Positions 1 to 9,675 of a stretch of 64,000 nucleotides of DNA are shown piece by piece. The notes below the pieces were generated by a model. The model saw only the letters and a list, made by a program, of their open reading frames with translations, was not told the DNA's origin and ran no database searches. Origin of the DNA: Picosynechococcus sp. PCC 7117 (GTDB lineage Bacteria > Cyanobacteriota > Cyanobacteriia > Cyanobacteriales > MRBY01); assembly GCF_001693275.1 (NCBI RefSeq), contig NZ_CP016477.1, positions 2,108,001 to 2,172,000 of the forward strand, read 5' to 3'. The position numbers and the translations under genes are program-made. The stretch's first letter is position 1; each line of letters starts with the position of its first letter.

Positions 1-1
1 T

Positions 2-43
2 GGTATTTTGATTGCCATGGGCCTTAAAATGCTCTCAATATAA
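2..43 (+). CDS. 3' end of an MntP-type membrane protein gene (partial)
   Basis: Only the last 13 codons and a TAA stop are inside the window. They read GILIAMGLKMLSI, which matches the C-terminus of the complete MntP-like protein just downstream (GGVLIALGIKMLSI) almost residue for residue, although the codons differ. This points to a paralogous gene immediately upstream, so the two form a tandem pair. The rest of the gene lies outside the window, so its integrity is unknown. Confidence 0.6.
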   Translation, partial: GILIAMGLKMLSI

Positions 44-287
44 TGATTATTTAGGCCCGATTTTTATAAATCTAAAGTCATCGTTTTCCAAGTAAAAAGC
101 AGATTATTATTTCGCTCAGTCTCACGAGAATTTGGATTTATTTATAGACAATTACTTTTTGGGAAGAATTTTTTTAATAATTTTGTGGAACTCGGAAACA
201 ATGAAAAAACTATGATAAATCGACCCACGATTTTTCGTTTATAGTAATAAATGCATTCTTTTCGGGTTGGTGATCGCCACGGCATTT

Positions 288-851
288 ATGGGTTTTGAAT
301 TAGACATTATTATTTTCGCCCTTGTCCTCAGTATTGACTCCTTTTCCGCTGCCTTAGCCCTTGGTATTCGTCACTTTTCTGGAAAACGGGCTTTATTTTT
401 TGCGCTCAGTTCGGGGCTTTCTGAAGGGGTGGCGATCGCCCTCGGCTTCATTTTGGGACGTTTTGCCCAGACTATAATTATGGCCTACGATCATTGGGTG
501 GCCTTTGCCCTATTGGTTTTGGTGGGTGGACATATGTGCTACAACGCTTACCAAGAAATGCGAGCCAAGCCAGGCGATGACGATGGTGAATCCGTCAAAA
601 TCCATAGCCTGTGGAAAATTTTGTTTATTTCTAGTATCACCAGCATCGACTCTTTGGGGGTGGGCGTTTCCCTCGGCCTCATTGGTAAACCGCTTGTGCC
701 TTACTCCCTCAGCATTGGCTTGGCTGCTTTTTGCGCTACCTATGGGGGCTTATTTTGTGCCAGACTCATTTCCGGGCACTTAGGCGAAAAGGTAGAATTT
801 TTTGGCGGCGGAGTTTTGATCGCCTTGGGCATTAAGATGCTGTCAATCTAA
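288..851 (+). CDS. MntP/YtaF-like integral membrane protein, putative manganese exporter
   Basis: This is a small, very hydrophobic protein of about 187 residues with roughly six membrane segments. Its two halves carry the internally repeated signature of the MntP family: SIDSFSAALALG near the N-terminus and SIDSLGVGVSLG in the middle. The acidic residues of these motifs are needed for Mn(II) efflux in characterised MntP proteins. I chose ATG 288 as the start; TTG 267 or GTG 270 in frame would add up to seven residues, and no good ribosome-binding site separates them. A tandem paralog ends 244 bases upstream. The gene converges with the DUF3110 gene, 15 bases away. The family is clear; the transported ion is inferred. 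Confidence 0.75.
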   Translation: MGFELDIIIFALVLSIDSFSAALALGIRHFSGKRALFFALSSGLSEGVAIALGFILGRFAQTIIMAYDHWVAFALLVLVGGHMCYNAYQEMRAKPGDDDGESVKIHSLWKILFISSITSIDSLGVGVSLGLIGKPLVPYSLSIGLAAFCATYGGLFCARLISGHLGEKVEFFGGGVLIALGIKMLSI

Positions 852-866
852 TCTATTCCGAATACA

Positions 867-1259
867 CTACAAAAGCCCTTCTAATTGACGTCGAATGCGG
901 TCTAATTCTGTATCCGACAAATCGTTTTCTGACGCTGTGGTTTGCTCTGCTGGCTGTTGCTTTCCCTCTGGATCCCAAGCTAAATCTGTCACATTCGCTT
1001 CGGGGGGCGTGGCCAATTCGCCAGCGGCAACGTGCTGCCAATCATAATCTGCATCCCGACAAAACTCGATAATGTCTTCTTCATCCATGGCTTCGATGGA
1101 GACGGGCGGGAAATCCTGGGCCTCCAACATTAGCCCAAACCGGGTGGCGTCATCTTCATCTTCAAACATTAAAATCTTGTTGCGATCGCCAGTTTGGAGT
1201 GTGTGAATCCCTTCATTTTCTGTCCGGGCATTAAACAGCAAGACATACACGCGACTCAT
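867..1259 (-). CDS. DUF3110 domain protein
   Basis: A 130-residue soluble acidic protein of a family found in cyanobacteria and plastid-bearing plants, with no established function. The N-terminal part, beginning MSRVYVLLFNARTENEGIHT, is the conserved DUF3110 region. The C-terminal 40 or so residues are rich in Glu, Gln and Thr and look like a flexible tail ending in a short charged helix. An open frame runs upstream to 1403, but ATG 1259 is preceded by a strong Shine-Dalgarno sequence (TAAGGAG, 7 bases away) and fits the family length, so I take it as the start. It lies divergently from the secreted protein gene at 1604. Confidence 0.75.
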   Translation of the reverse strand: MSRVYVLLFNARTENEGIHTLQTGDRNKILMFEDEDDATRFGLMLEAQDFPPVSIEAMDEEDIIEFCRDADYDWQHVAAGELATPPEANVTDLAWDPEGKQQPAEQTTASENDLSDTELDRIRRQLEGLL

Positions 1260-1603
1260 GGATTTTCTCCTTAGATGCTTACTAATCGGCTCCTTTTGGG
1301 GGAGGGTGATCAAATTGTTTATGATAAGGTAACGGGAAATTTCGCTCAAACCCTTTAAAATGGTACCGCTCGATTGGCAAATTGCGAATCTTCCCATGTT
1401 CAACCATGGTTTATTTTTGCTTGGTATCGATCTTAAAGGTGGCGATCGATCGCCATCGCTGTTTCAGGGCCTTTTTGCTTAACAAGCCTTCACAAAACAG
1501 CAGTAGTGGAACTTTCCTGGAATCTTTTCTTTCATAGAGCCTAGACGCTCACTTGATCAAGGGAGCCTCTGACGGTATAACCCAACTGGGGAGGGGGACA
1601 GCC
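1260..1603. other. 344-base divergent intergenic region
   Basis: Spacer between the DUF3110 gene and the secreted protein gene. It should hold both promoters, but I see no convincing -35/-10 pair. It contains AACCATGGTT (about 1401-1410) and, at 1441-1454, the 14-base palindrome GGCGATCGATCGCC, an extended relative of HIP1. No RNA gene was recognised. Confidence 0.5.
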
Positions 1604-2098
1604 ATGACAAAATTTTATGCACCGACCATTATTGGGGCAACAACGCTCCTGACCATTGCCGCTGGTCTTGGTGGTATTCAAGGGGCGATCGCCGGCCCGG
1701 AAACCTTTACGATCGCCGCTAACGGAGCCATTACCTCCAATGAAGTCTTTAACGGGACAATCACCGGCCAGGCTGGGGGGCCAACCAATAGTAACTTTTG
1801 TGGCTGGATTGCCAATCGCCCCAACCACACCTTTCGCATTAATGGCAATGGCCTGATGTCTCTCAATCTCAGCGTCGTCGATCCTAACGGTGGCGTTTCC
1901 AGACCCTTTACGCTTCTGATCAAAAATGCCGATGATCCCAGTGCAGATCCATTCTGTGCGATCGCCGATCCTTTTAGCGGAATTCCTGCCGAAATTGGCG
2001 GTGTTTGGAATCCAGGCCGCTACCAAGTCTTTATCGGCAACTTTGAACAGGCTGGTAATGCAGGTCGCGCTCCCTACGTTTTACAAATTTCCCAGTAG
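1604..2098 (+). CDS. Small secreted protein with probable beta-sandwich domain
   Basis: The 164-residue product begins with a Sec signal peptide: Lys at position 3, a hydrophobic stretch from about 5 to 30, and a likely cleavage at GAIAG. The mature part is rich in Gly, Asn, Thr and aromatic residues, with two cysteines (in FCGWIAN and PFCAIAD) that could form a disulfide. Its pattern of short strands ending in GRYQVFIGNF resembles the bacterial pre-peptidase C-terminal type of sandwich, but I do not recognise a named family. ATG 1604 follows GGGGAGGGGG and places the signal peptide correctly; an in-frame ATG at 1553 would add 17 unlikely residues. It is probably monocistronic and is followed by a hairpin terminator. 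Confidence 0.65.
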   Translation: MTKFYAPTIIGATTLLTIAAGLGGIQGAIAGPETFTIAANGAITSNEVFNGTITGQAGGPTNSNFCGWIANRPNHTFRINGNGLMSLNLSVVDPNGGVSRPFTLLIKNADDPSADPFCAIADPFSGIPAEIGGVWNPGRYQVFIGNFEQAGNAGRAPYVLQISQ

Positions 2099-2148
2099 CA
2101 TCAACAACCGTCGGTTCCCCAAAATAATCCTCTAAAAAACTAATTAAA

Positions 2149-2190
2149 AAATTGCCCTCCTCTCTTAATTTTGAAAGGGGGGCAGTTTTT
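2149..2190 (+). terminator. Bidirectional rho-independent terminator
   Basis: TTGCCCTCC and GGGGGGCAG form a GC-rich stem around an AT-rich loop, followed by TTTTT on the plus strand. The complementary side has a run of A before it, so the same hairpin also gives a T-tract on the minus strand. It sits between the converging secreted protein gene and apcE and can serve both. Confidence 0.75.
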
Positions 2191-2215
2191 ATGGTCTTAA
2201 CCGAATTTTCGTGTT

Positions 2216-4882
<2,667 letters not shown>

Positions 4883-5155
4883 TCAACTATCTCCAATCAA
4901 AAATGTTCAATTTATAGCGAAATTGGGGAGAAAGTCAGCAAGAGTTTTCGGGTTCCCTTTGGCGATCGCTTCTCCCAAATGCTTTATTAAATGAGATGTT
5001 TATCAGTTAGCTAGACTTTAGGGTAGAACGTTTCCGGCCCGGACACGAAATTTATTAAGAAGTATGTCAAAAATTCAGAAAAACTGGGGATCAAGGTTGC
5101 ACAATGTGACCTGTACTGTTTTCAAGCCAGTTAATCTATTTGCGACCTTCTCCCT

Positions 5156-6355
5156 ATGACTCACCCTAGCGATCGCCAACAAGCCGTCCGAAATCTCTAC
5201 AATACCTATCCTTTTCCGCCGGAGCCGCTGTTGGATGAACCGCCCCCAGGGTATAACTGGCGTTGGCATTGGCAGGCCGCCTATAACTTTTGCACTGGAC
5301 GTAAACCGAGCACCGATAAAATTCGCATCCTCGATGCTGGTTGTGGCACGGGAGTCGGTACGGAATATTTAATTCATTTAAACCCAGCCGCTGAAATTGT
5401 CGGCATTGACCTCAGTGAAGGGGCCTTAGAAGTTGCCGAAAAACGCTGTCAACAGTCTGGGGTACGCGATCGCCACACCGCACCAGTCACCTTTAAGCGT
5501 TTACCTATTGAGCAAGCAACGGAACTAGAGGGGGAATTTGATCTAATTAATTGCGTCGGCGTCTTGCACCATATGCCCGACCCAATTCAGGGAATTCAAG
5601 CCCTCGCGCAAAAACTAGCCCCCGGCGGCATTTTCCATATTTTTGTCTATGCGGAGTTGGGCCGTTGGGAAATTCAACTGATGCAAGAGGCGATCGCCAT
5701 TTTGCAGGCCGATAAGCGCGGCGACTATATTGACGGAGTTAAAGTAGGCCGCCAAATTTTCGCAAACCTACCAGAAAATAATCGCCTCGTTCAATACGAC
5801 AAAGAACGCTGGTCTCTAGAAAATCACCGGGATGCATCCTTTGCAGATATGTATGTTCATCCCCAGGAAGTGGACTACAACATCAAGACTTTATTTGAAC
5901 TCATCGATGCGTCAGGCTTAGAATTTGTTGGTTTTTCTAATCCACAGTTTTGGGATCTAGAGCGACTCGTGGGCAAGGAACCAGAGTTAATCGAGCGGGC
6001 AAAAAACTTAGATGAACGTTCCCGTTATCGTTTAATCGAATTGTTGGATACCACCATCAGTCATTACGAATTTTTCCTCTGCAAACCGCCCCTGGCAAAA
6101 ATGGATTGGTCTGACGATCAAACTCTTACCGAAGCAACAGCAGAGGTTCATCCTTGTCTGAACGGTTGGCCTAGCCAGTCTCTCTTTGACTACGACTACC
6201 AACTCGTTAGCCTCAACGACACTGAGTTTCAGTTTATGCAGGCTTGCGACGGCACAAAAACGATTGGTGAAATTTCCCAAGCTCTGGGAGTCGGACTCGA
6301 TCTAGGGCGATCGCTCCAGGCCAGACAATTGATTATGCTGACACCTAAAATATAA
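5156..6355 (+). CDS. Class I SAM-dependent methyltransferase
   Basis: A 399-residue soluble protein. The Rossmann-type methyltransferase fold is seen at about 55-175: motif I is LDAGCGTGVGTEYL, followed by the acidic ribose-binding residue in IVGIDLS, and motif IV is INCVGVLHHMPDP. The C-terminal half (about 220-399) is longer than in minimal methyltransferases and has no domain I can name. Its last 60 residues resemble a small winged or substrate-docking module (MQACDGTKTIGEISQALGVG). The substrate is unknown. ATG 5156 lacks a clear ribosome-binding site. hicA starts only 10 bases after the stop, so the toxin pair may be co-transcribed with it. Confidence 0.85.
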   Translation: MTHPSDRQQAVRNLYNTYPFPPEPLLDEPPPGYNWRWHWQAAYNFCTGRKPSTDKIRILDAGCGTGVGTEYLIHLNPAAEIVGIDLSEGALEVAEKRCQQSGVRDRHTAPVTFKRLPIEQATELEGEFDLINCVGVLHHMPDPIQGIQALAQKLAPGGIFHIFVYAELGRWEIQLMQEAIAILQADKRGDYIDGVKVGRQIFANLPENNRLVQYDKERWSLENHRDASFADMYVHPQEVDYNIKTLFELIDASGLEFVGFSNPQFWDLERLVGKEPELIERAKNLDERSRYRLIELLDTTISHYEFFLCKPPLAKMDWSDDQTLTEATAEVHPCLNGWPSQSLFDYDYQLVSLNDTEFQFMQACDGTKTIGEISQALGVGLDLGRSLQARQLIMLTPKI

Positions 6356-6365
6356 GCAGTGAAGG

Positions 6366-6578
6366 ATGCCTAAAAAGATTCGTGAGTTAAAAAAACTCTT
6401 GCGTCGGGCTGGATTTACGATGCGACCTGGCAAAGGAAGTCATACCAACTGGACACATCCAAAATATGCAGGCAGGATCACCTTAGCCGGAAAAGATGGA
6501 ACAGACGCAAAGCCCTATCAGGAACAAACTATTCTAGATGCCATTCAACAGGTTAACGAAGCAAAAGACGATGGATAA
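6366..6578 (+). CDS. hicA: HicA-family toxin (mRNA interferase)
   Basis: A 70-residue basic protein with the double-stranded-RNA-binding-like fold of HicA. The catalytic histidine of the family is His26 in GKGSHTNW, inside the usual context of an N-terminal KELKKLLRRAGF-type helix and a C-terminal helix. HicA toxins cleave mRNA and are neutralised by HicB. The reading frame is intact and the catalytic residue is present, so it looks functional. It overlaps the hicB start by 8 bases, giving toxin-first order and coupled translation. The start is close behind the methyltransferase stop, with GAAGG directly before the ATG. Confidence 0.9.
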   Translation: MPKKIRELKKLLRRAGFTMRPGKGSHTNWTHPKYAGRITLAGKDGTDAKPYQEQTILDAIQQVNEAKDDG

Positions 6579-6792
6579 ACTCAAATATCAAATGGTAATT
6601 CAGTGGAGTGACCCTGATAATTGTTATCTGGTTGGCTTTCCGGATTTTATTGGTCAAACCTGGCGTACCCATGGTGAGAGTTATCAAGAAGCTGTTCAAA
6701 ATGGTGTTGAATGCCTAGAAAGCTTAATTGAAGACTACGAAGCGGCAGGAGAAACTTTACCAAAGCCCACCGCTGTCTTGGTTGCAGCCTAA
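6571..6792 (+). CDS. hicB: HicB-family antitoxin
   Basis: A 73-residue partner of the preceding HicA. It has the HicB partial RNase H-like fold: a first strand, then DNCYLVGFPDFIG, then a helix GESYQEAVQNGVECLESLIEDYEA, ending LPKP. No C-terminal DNA-binding extension is visible, so this is the short HicB form; autoregulation by this protein alone is therefore uncertain. ATG 6571 overlaps the hicA stop by 8 bases and is preferred to an upstream in-frame ATG at 6538 inside hicA. Its stop overlaps the stop of the convergent amidase gene by 4 bases. Confidence 0.88.
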   Translation: MDKLKYQMVIQWSDPDNCYLVGFPDFIGQTWRTHGESYQEAVQNGVECLESLIEDYEAAGETLPKPTAVLVAA

Positions 6793-7601
6793 CCGAAAAC
6801 CCGGTGTTCGAGGGAGGGCATTTGACGGCGCACTTGGGCTAGGCGATTTGGATTAATTTCGGCGATCGCCACCCCTGGGTGAACACCCGCATCATTCAGC
6901 ACAGTTCCCCAAGGATCGACGATCATTGCATGGCCGTGGGAATAACGCATGCCGTAATGGTTGCCTGTCTGCGCTGGCGCGATTACATAACAGGTATTTT
7001 CAATGGCTCTGGCTTGAATCAAGGTCTGCCAGTGATCTTTGCCGGTATAGGCTGTAAATGCGGCGGGAATGCAAAGAATATCGGCTCCTTGCTTTGATAA
7101 AGAACGATATAGCTCCGGAAAGCGCACATCATAACAAACGGATAAACCGATTTTGCCCAACTCCGGCGAAGCAAAGATTTGGGGGAGCGTATCGCCCGCC
7201 TGGACTGTGCTTGATTCTTTGTAGGTATTTCCGTCGGGCAAATTCACATCAAACAAATGCACCTTGTGATAGCGGGCCAATTCTTGGCCATCAGGGGAAA
7301 TCAGCAGGGCCGTGTTAAAGACTTTATTGTCACCGCCAGGCACCGGAAACCCACCACCCAGGAGGGTGATTTGAAATCTCTGGGCCATAGTCTTGAGAAA
7401 TTTTTCGCTTTTTTGGGCAATGACATCGGCTTGGGCAAGCTTAGCGGCTTCTTCGCCGAGGAAAGAAAAATTTTCCGGAAGCGTCACAAGTTTCGCCCCC
7501 TGGTTGACAGCCAACTGAATCAAGTCTTCTGCTTCGCCCAAGTTGTGGTCTAAGTCGGGCTTACTGGTCATTTGGATCGCTGCCGCGAGATAGGATTTCA
7601 T
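6789..7601 (-). CDS. Carbon-nitrogen hydrolase, Nit1/Nit2-like amidase
   Basis: A 270-residue member of the nitrilase superfamily. The catalytic triad is visible: Glu43 in LPENF, Lys113 in RYHKVHLFD and Cys156 in SVCYDVRFPELYR. The CYDVRFPE signature is that of the Nit1/Nit2 branch, whose studied members hydrolyse deaminated glutathione or omega-amides of 2-oxoacids as metabolite repair. The exact substrate cannot be decided from sequence. The protein is cytosolic, with no signal peptide. It converges on hicB with a 4-base stop overlap and is followed upstream by the long gene-free region before sigA. Confidence 0.85.
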   Translation of the reverse strand: MKSYLAAAIQMTSKPDLDHNLGEAEDLIQLAVNQGAKLVTLPENFSFLGEEAAKLAQADVIAQKSEKFLKTMAQRFQITLLGGGFPVPGGDNKVFNTALLISPDGQELARYHKVHLFDVNLPDGNTYKESSTVQAGDTLPQIFASPELGKIGLSVCYDVRFPELYRSLSKQGADILCIPAAFTAYTGKDHWQTLIQARAIENTCYVIAPAQTGNHYGMRYSHGHAMIVDPWGTVLNDAGVHPGVAIAEINPNRLAQVRRQMPSLEHRVFG

Positions 7602-8161
7602 ATGGCCTGAGATGTTTTTAGAAATAGGGATCTGGGAAAACCGTCAACCAGAAGTTTTGATGGTTAAACTGGTTTAATACCATAGCAGAATCTTTCCCCA
7701 CCAACATGGGGCGATCGCTTCGAGACGGGCTTTGCAGCATACCTTTCTTGAGTGGATGATCAAAAACGGTGGGGGCTGTGAATCATTGGCATGGAAATCT
7801 TGCGGCGATCGCATTACCAAAGCACAGATGTCTCGGTTTGAAAACCTTTAGCGCAGAAAATTTTGCCCATGGTGAACATTTTCAGAAAAGATCAGTTAAC
7901 CTATTAGCATCAAGTTTCTGGATAGCCCTTGACAAAGGTTGCATCCCACCTGGAGTAGTTTTTGCGACTGGCGATGCTAGAGGCGATCGCCATCCATCAG
8001 TCGCTTTACTTGGGCACTAGAATATTTGTACTTAACAAAAACCTATGGGTGGGCGAAGTTTACAGATTTTGCTATAACCATGTGGGCAATAAAAGACAAA
8101 TTCACTAAAATGGCTAAGGATTTGCTCCAAGCTATCTCGTCGGAGAAGCTCATTACAGATT

Positions 8162-8189
8162 TTGACTAGTTTTAGAGACGGAATAAAAC
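8162..8189 (+). promoter_or_regulatory. Candidate sigA promoter
   Basis: TTGACT and TAAAAC are separated by 16 bases, close to a sigma-70 arrangement, about 180 bases before the sigA start. The -10 element is a weak match, so this is only a candidate. Confidence 0.25.
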
Positions 8190-8288
8190 CCCCAAAAGGT
8201 AGCAGGAAAGTTCCCATCTACTAGTACAATCAAAACCCACAGTTTTTTCTATCAAACATAGCCTTTGGTAGGGAAAACCTTGACTTCG

Positions 8289-8303
8289 ACAGAATCATTC
8301 TGT
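8289..8303. promoter_or_regulatory. Perfect 15-base palindrome upstream of sigA
   Basis: ACAGAATCATTCTGT is a 7-1-7 perfect inverted repeat ending 64 bases before the sigA ATG. Its size and symmetry suit a dimeric DNA-binding protein. I do not recognise it as a known cyanobacterial operator, and it is not HIP1. Confidence 0.4.
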
Positions 8304-8367
8304 TTGCTAGAAGTCCCCATTGAATGTCCATTTAGTTGCTTTTTTAAACGAACAAGAGGAAATAGGC

Positions 8368-9495
8368 ATGACCCAAGCGACGAACCCCGTACTGGATCAG
8401 ACTCGGAATGAGGGTGATATTGATTACAGTGCCCTTGCGGAAGCGCAAATTAAAGAAGGTACCGACTATGTAGAACTTACCCTCCCCACGAAAAAAAGTC
8501 GGAAAGCAAAAACCAGTCGTCGTAAGGAAACTGCCACCAAGAAAAAACCCTACACCGAAGACTCGATTCGGATTTACCTCCAAGAAATTGGCCGGATTCG
8601 TCTGCTGCGGGCTGAAGAAGAAATTGAGCTGGCCCGGAAAATTGCTGATTTGCTCGAACTAGAGCGGATGCGGGAACAACTCACCGAGCATGAGTCTCGC
8701 GTTCCTACGGACAAAGAGTGGGCCGAAGCCGCTGGGATGCCCCTCAAAGATTTTCGGCGTCGCTTGTTCCATGGTCGCCGTGCCAAAGACAAAATGGTGC
8801 AATCAAACCTCCGTCTGGTGGTCTCCATTGCGAAAAAATATATGAACCGCGGCCTTTCGTTTCAGGACTTGATCCAAGAGGGTTCTTTGGGTCTGATCCG
8901 TGCCGCCGAAAAGTTTGACCACGAAAAAGGTTATAAGTTCTCCACCTACGCGACCTGGTGGATTCGTCAGGCCATTACGCGGGCGATCGCCGATCAATCT
9001 CGCACCATTCGTCTGCCTGTTCACCTCTACGAAACCATTTCCCGCATCAAAAAGACCACCAAGATCCTCTCCCAGGAATTAGGCCGCAAACCCACCGAGG
9101 AAGAGATTGCTGAGCGCATGGAAATGACCATCGAAAAACTGCGCTTCATCGCCAAGTCTGCCCAGTTACCGATTTCCCTCGAAACGCCGATTGGTAAAGA
9201 AGAAGATTCTCGCTTGGGTGACTTTATCGAAGCCGATGGGGAAACCCCCGAGGATCAAGTCTCCAAGAGCCTGCTGCGGGAAGATTTGGAAAATGTACTC
9301 GATACCCTCAGTGCCCGTGAGCGTGATGTTCTCCGCCTTCGTTATGGCCTCGATGATGGCCGCATGAAAACCCTCGAAGAAATCGGCCAAATTTTTAACG
9401 TAACCCGTGAACGGATTCGCCAGATCGAAGCAAAAGCGCTGCGTAAACTGCGTCACCCCAACCGCAACAGCATCCTGAAAGAATATATCCGCTAG
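8368..9495 (+). CDS. sigA: Principal (group 1) RNA polymerase sigma factor SigA
   Basis: The 375-residue housekeeping sigma factor. Region 1.2 includes [16 protein letters not shown]. Region 2 runs through [32 protein letters not shown] and the -10-recognising [13 protein letters not shown]. Region 3 follows, and region 4.2 is the helix-turn-helix [28 protein letters not shown]. The N-terminal 70 residues are short and basic ([19 protein letters not shown]), as in cyanobacterial group 1 factors, which lack the long E. coli spacer. ATG 8368 follows AAGAGGAAATAGG; an upstream in-frame ATG at 8320 has poorer context. It is monocistronic and followed by a terminator. Confidence 0.95.
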   Translation: MTQATNPVLDQTRNEGDIDYSALAEAQIKEGTDYVELTLPTKKSRKAKTSRRKETATKKKPYTEDSIRIYLQEIGRIRLLRAEEEIELARKIADLLELERMREQLTEHESRVPTDKEWAEAAGMPLKDFRRRLFHGRRAKDKMVQSNLRLVVSIAKKYMNRGLSFQDLIQEGSLGLIRAAEKFDHEKGYKFSTYATWWIRQAITRAIADQSRTIRLPVHLYETISRIKKTTKILSQELGRKPTEEEIAERMEMTIEKLRFIAKSAQLPISLETPIGKEEDSRLGDFIEADGETPEDQVSKSLLREDLENVLDTLSARERDVLRLRYGLDDGRMKTLEEIGQIFNVTRERIRQIEAKALRKLRHPNRNSILKEYIR

Positions 9496-9552
9496 GCCAT
9501 ATTCAGCCTCAATCTTTAAAAGCTGAATACTGAGGACATAAAATTTTAGAAT

Positions 9553-9579
9553 TACCCTGCCAGTCGGTGGGGTTTTTTA
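9553..9579 (+). terminator. Rho-independent terminator after sigA
   Basis: ACCCTGCC and GGTGGGGT pair over an AGTC loop (two wobbles) and are followed by TTTTTT. A second AT-rich inverted repeat, TATTCAGC/GCTGAATA, lies just upstream at about 9502-9531. Confidence 0.75.
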
Positions 9580-9675
9580 TTGCTCAATTTTCCTGGAAAA
9601 ATATTCTGTAAAAAAACCGTAAAAATTTGGATAGTTCACAGTAGCATAGCGGCAACAGCAGTTTAGTGAGTTCCC

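Larger units (their letters stand above)
7602..8367. other. 766-base gene-free region before sigA
   Basis: This is the largest stretch here without a convincing gene. An open frame at 7769-8020 has no family resemblance and contains HIP1 sites, so I do not call it. Visible elements are TTGACT (8162-8167), a 16-base spacer and TAAAAC (8184-8189), a possible sigma-70 promoter, and a perfect 15-base palindrome at 8289-8303. No tRNA was seen. A long sigA leader, a multi-promoter region or a small RNA are all possible. Confidence 0.5.

Noticed and set aside
7769-8020. 83-codon open frame before sigA
   Set aside because: It has no family resemblance, contains HIP1 sites in frame, has no ribosome-binding site and reads like non-coding sequence.
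8032-8217. 61-codon minus-strand frame before sigA
   Set aside because: Cys-, Phe- and Leu-rich with no recognisable pattern; no start signal.
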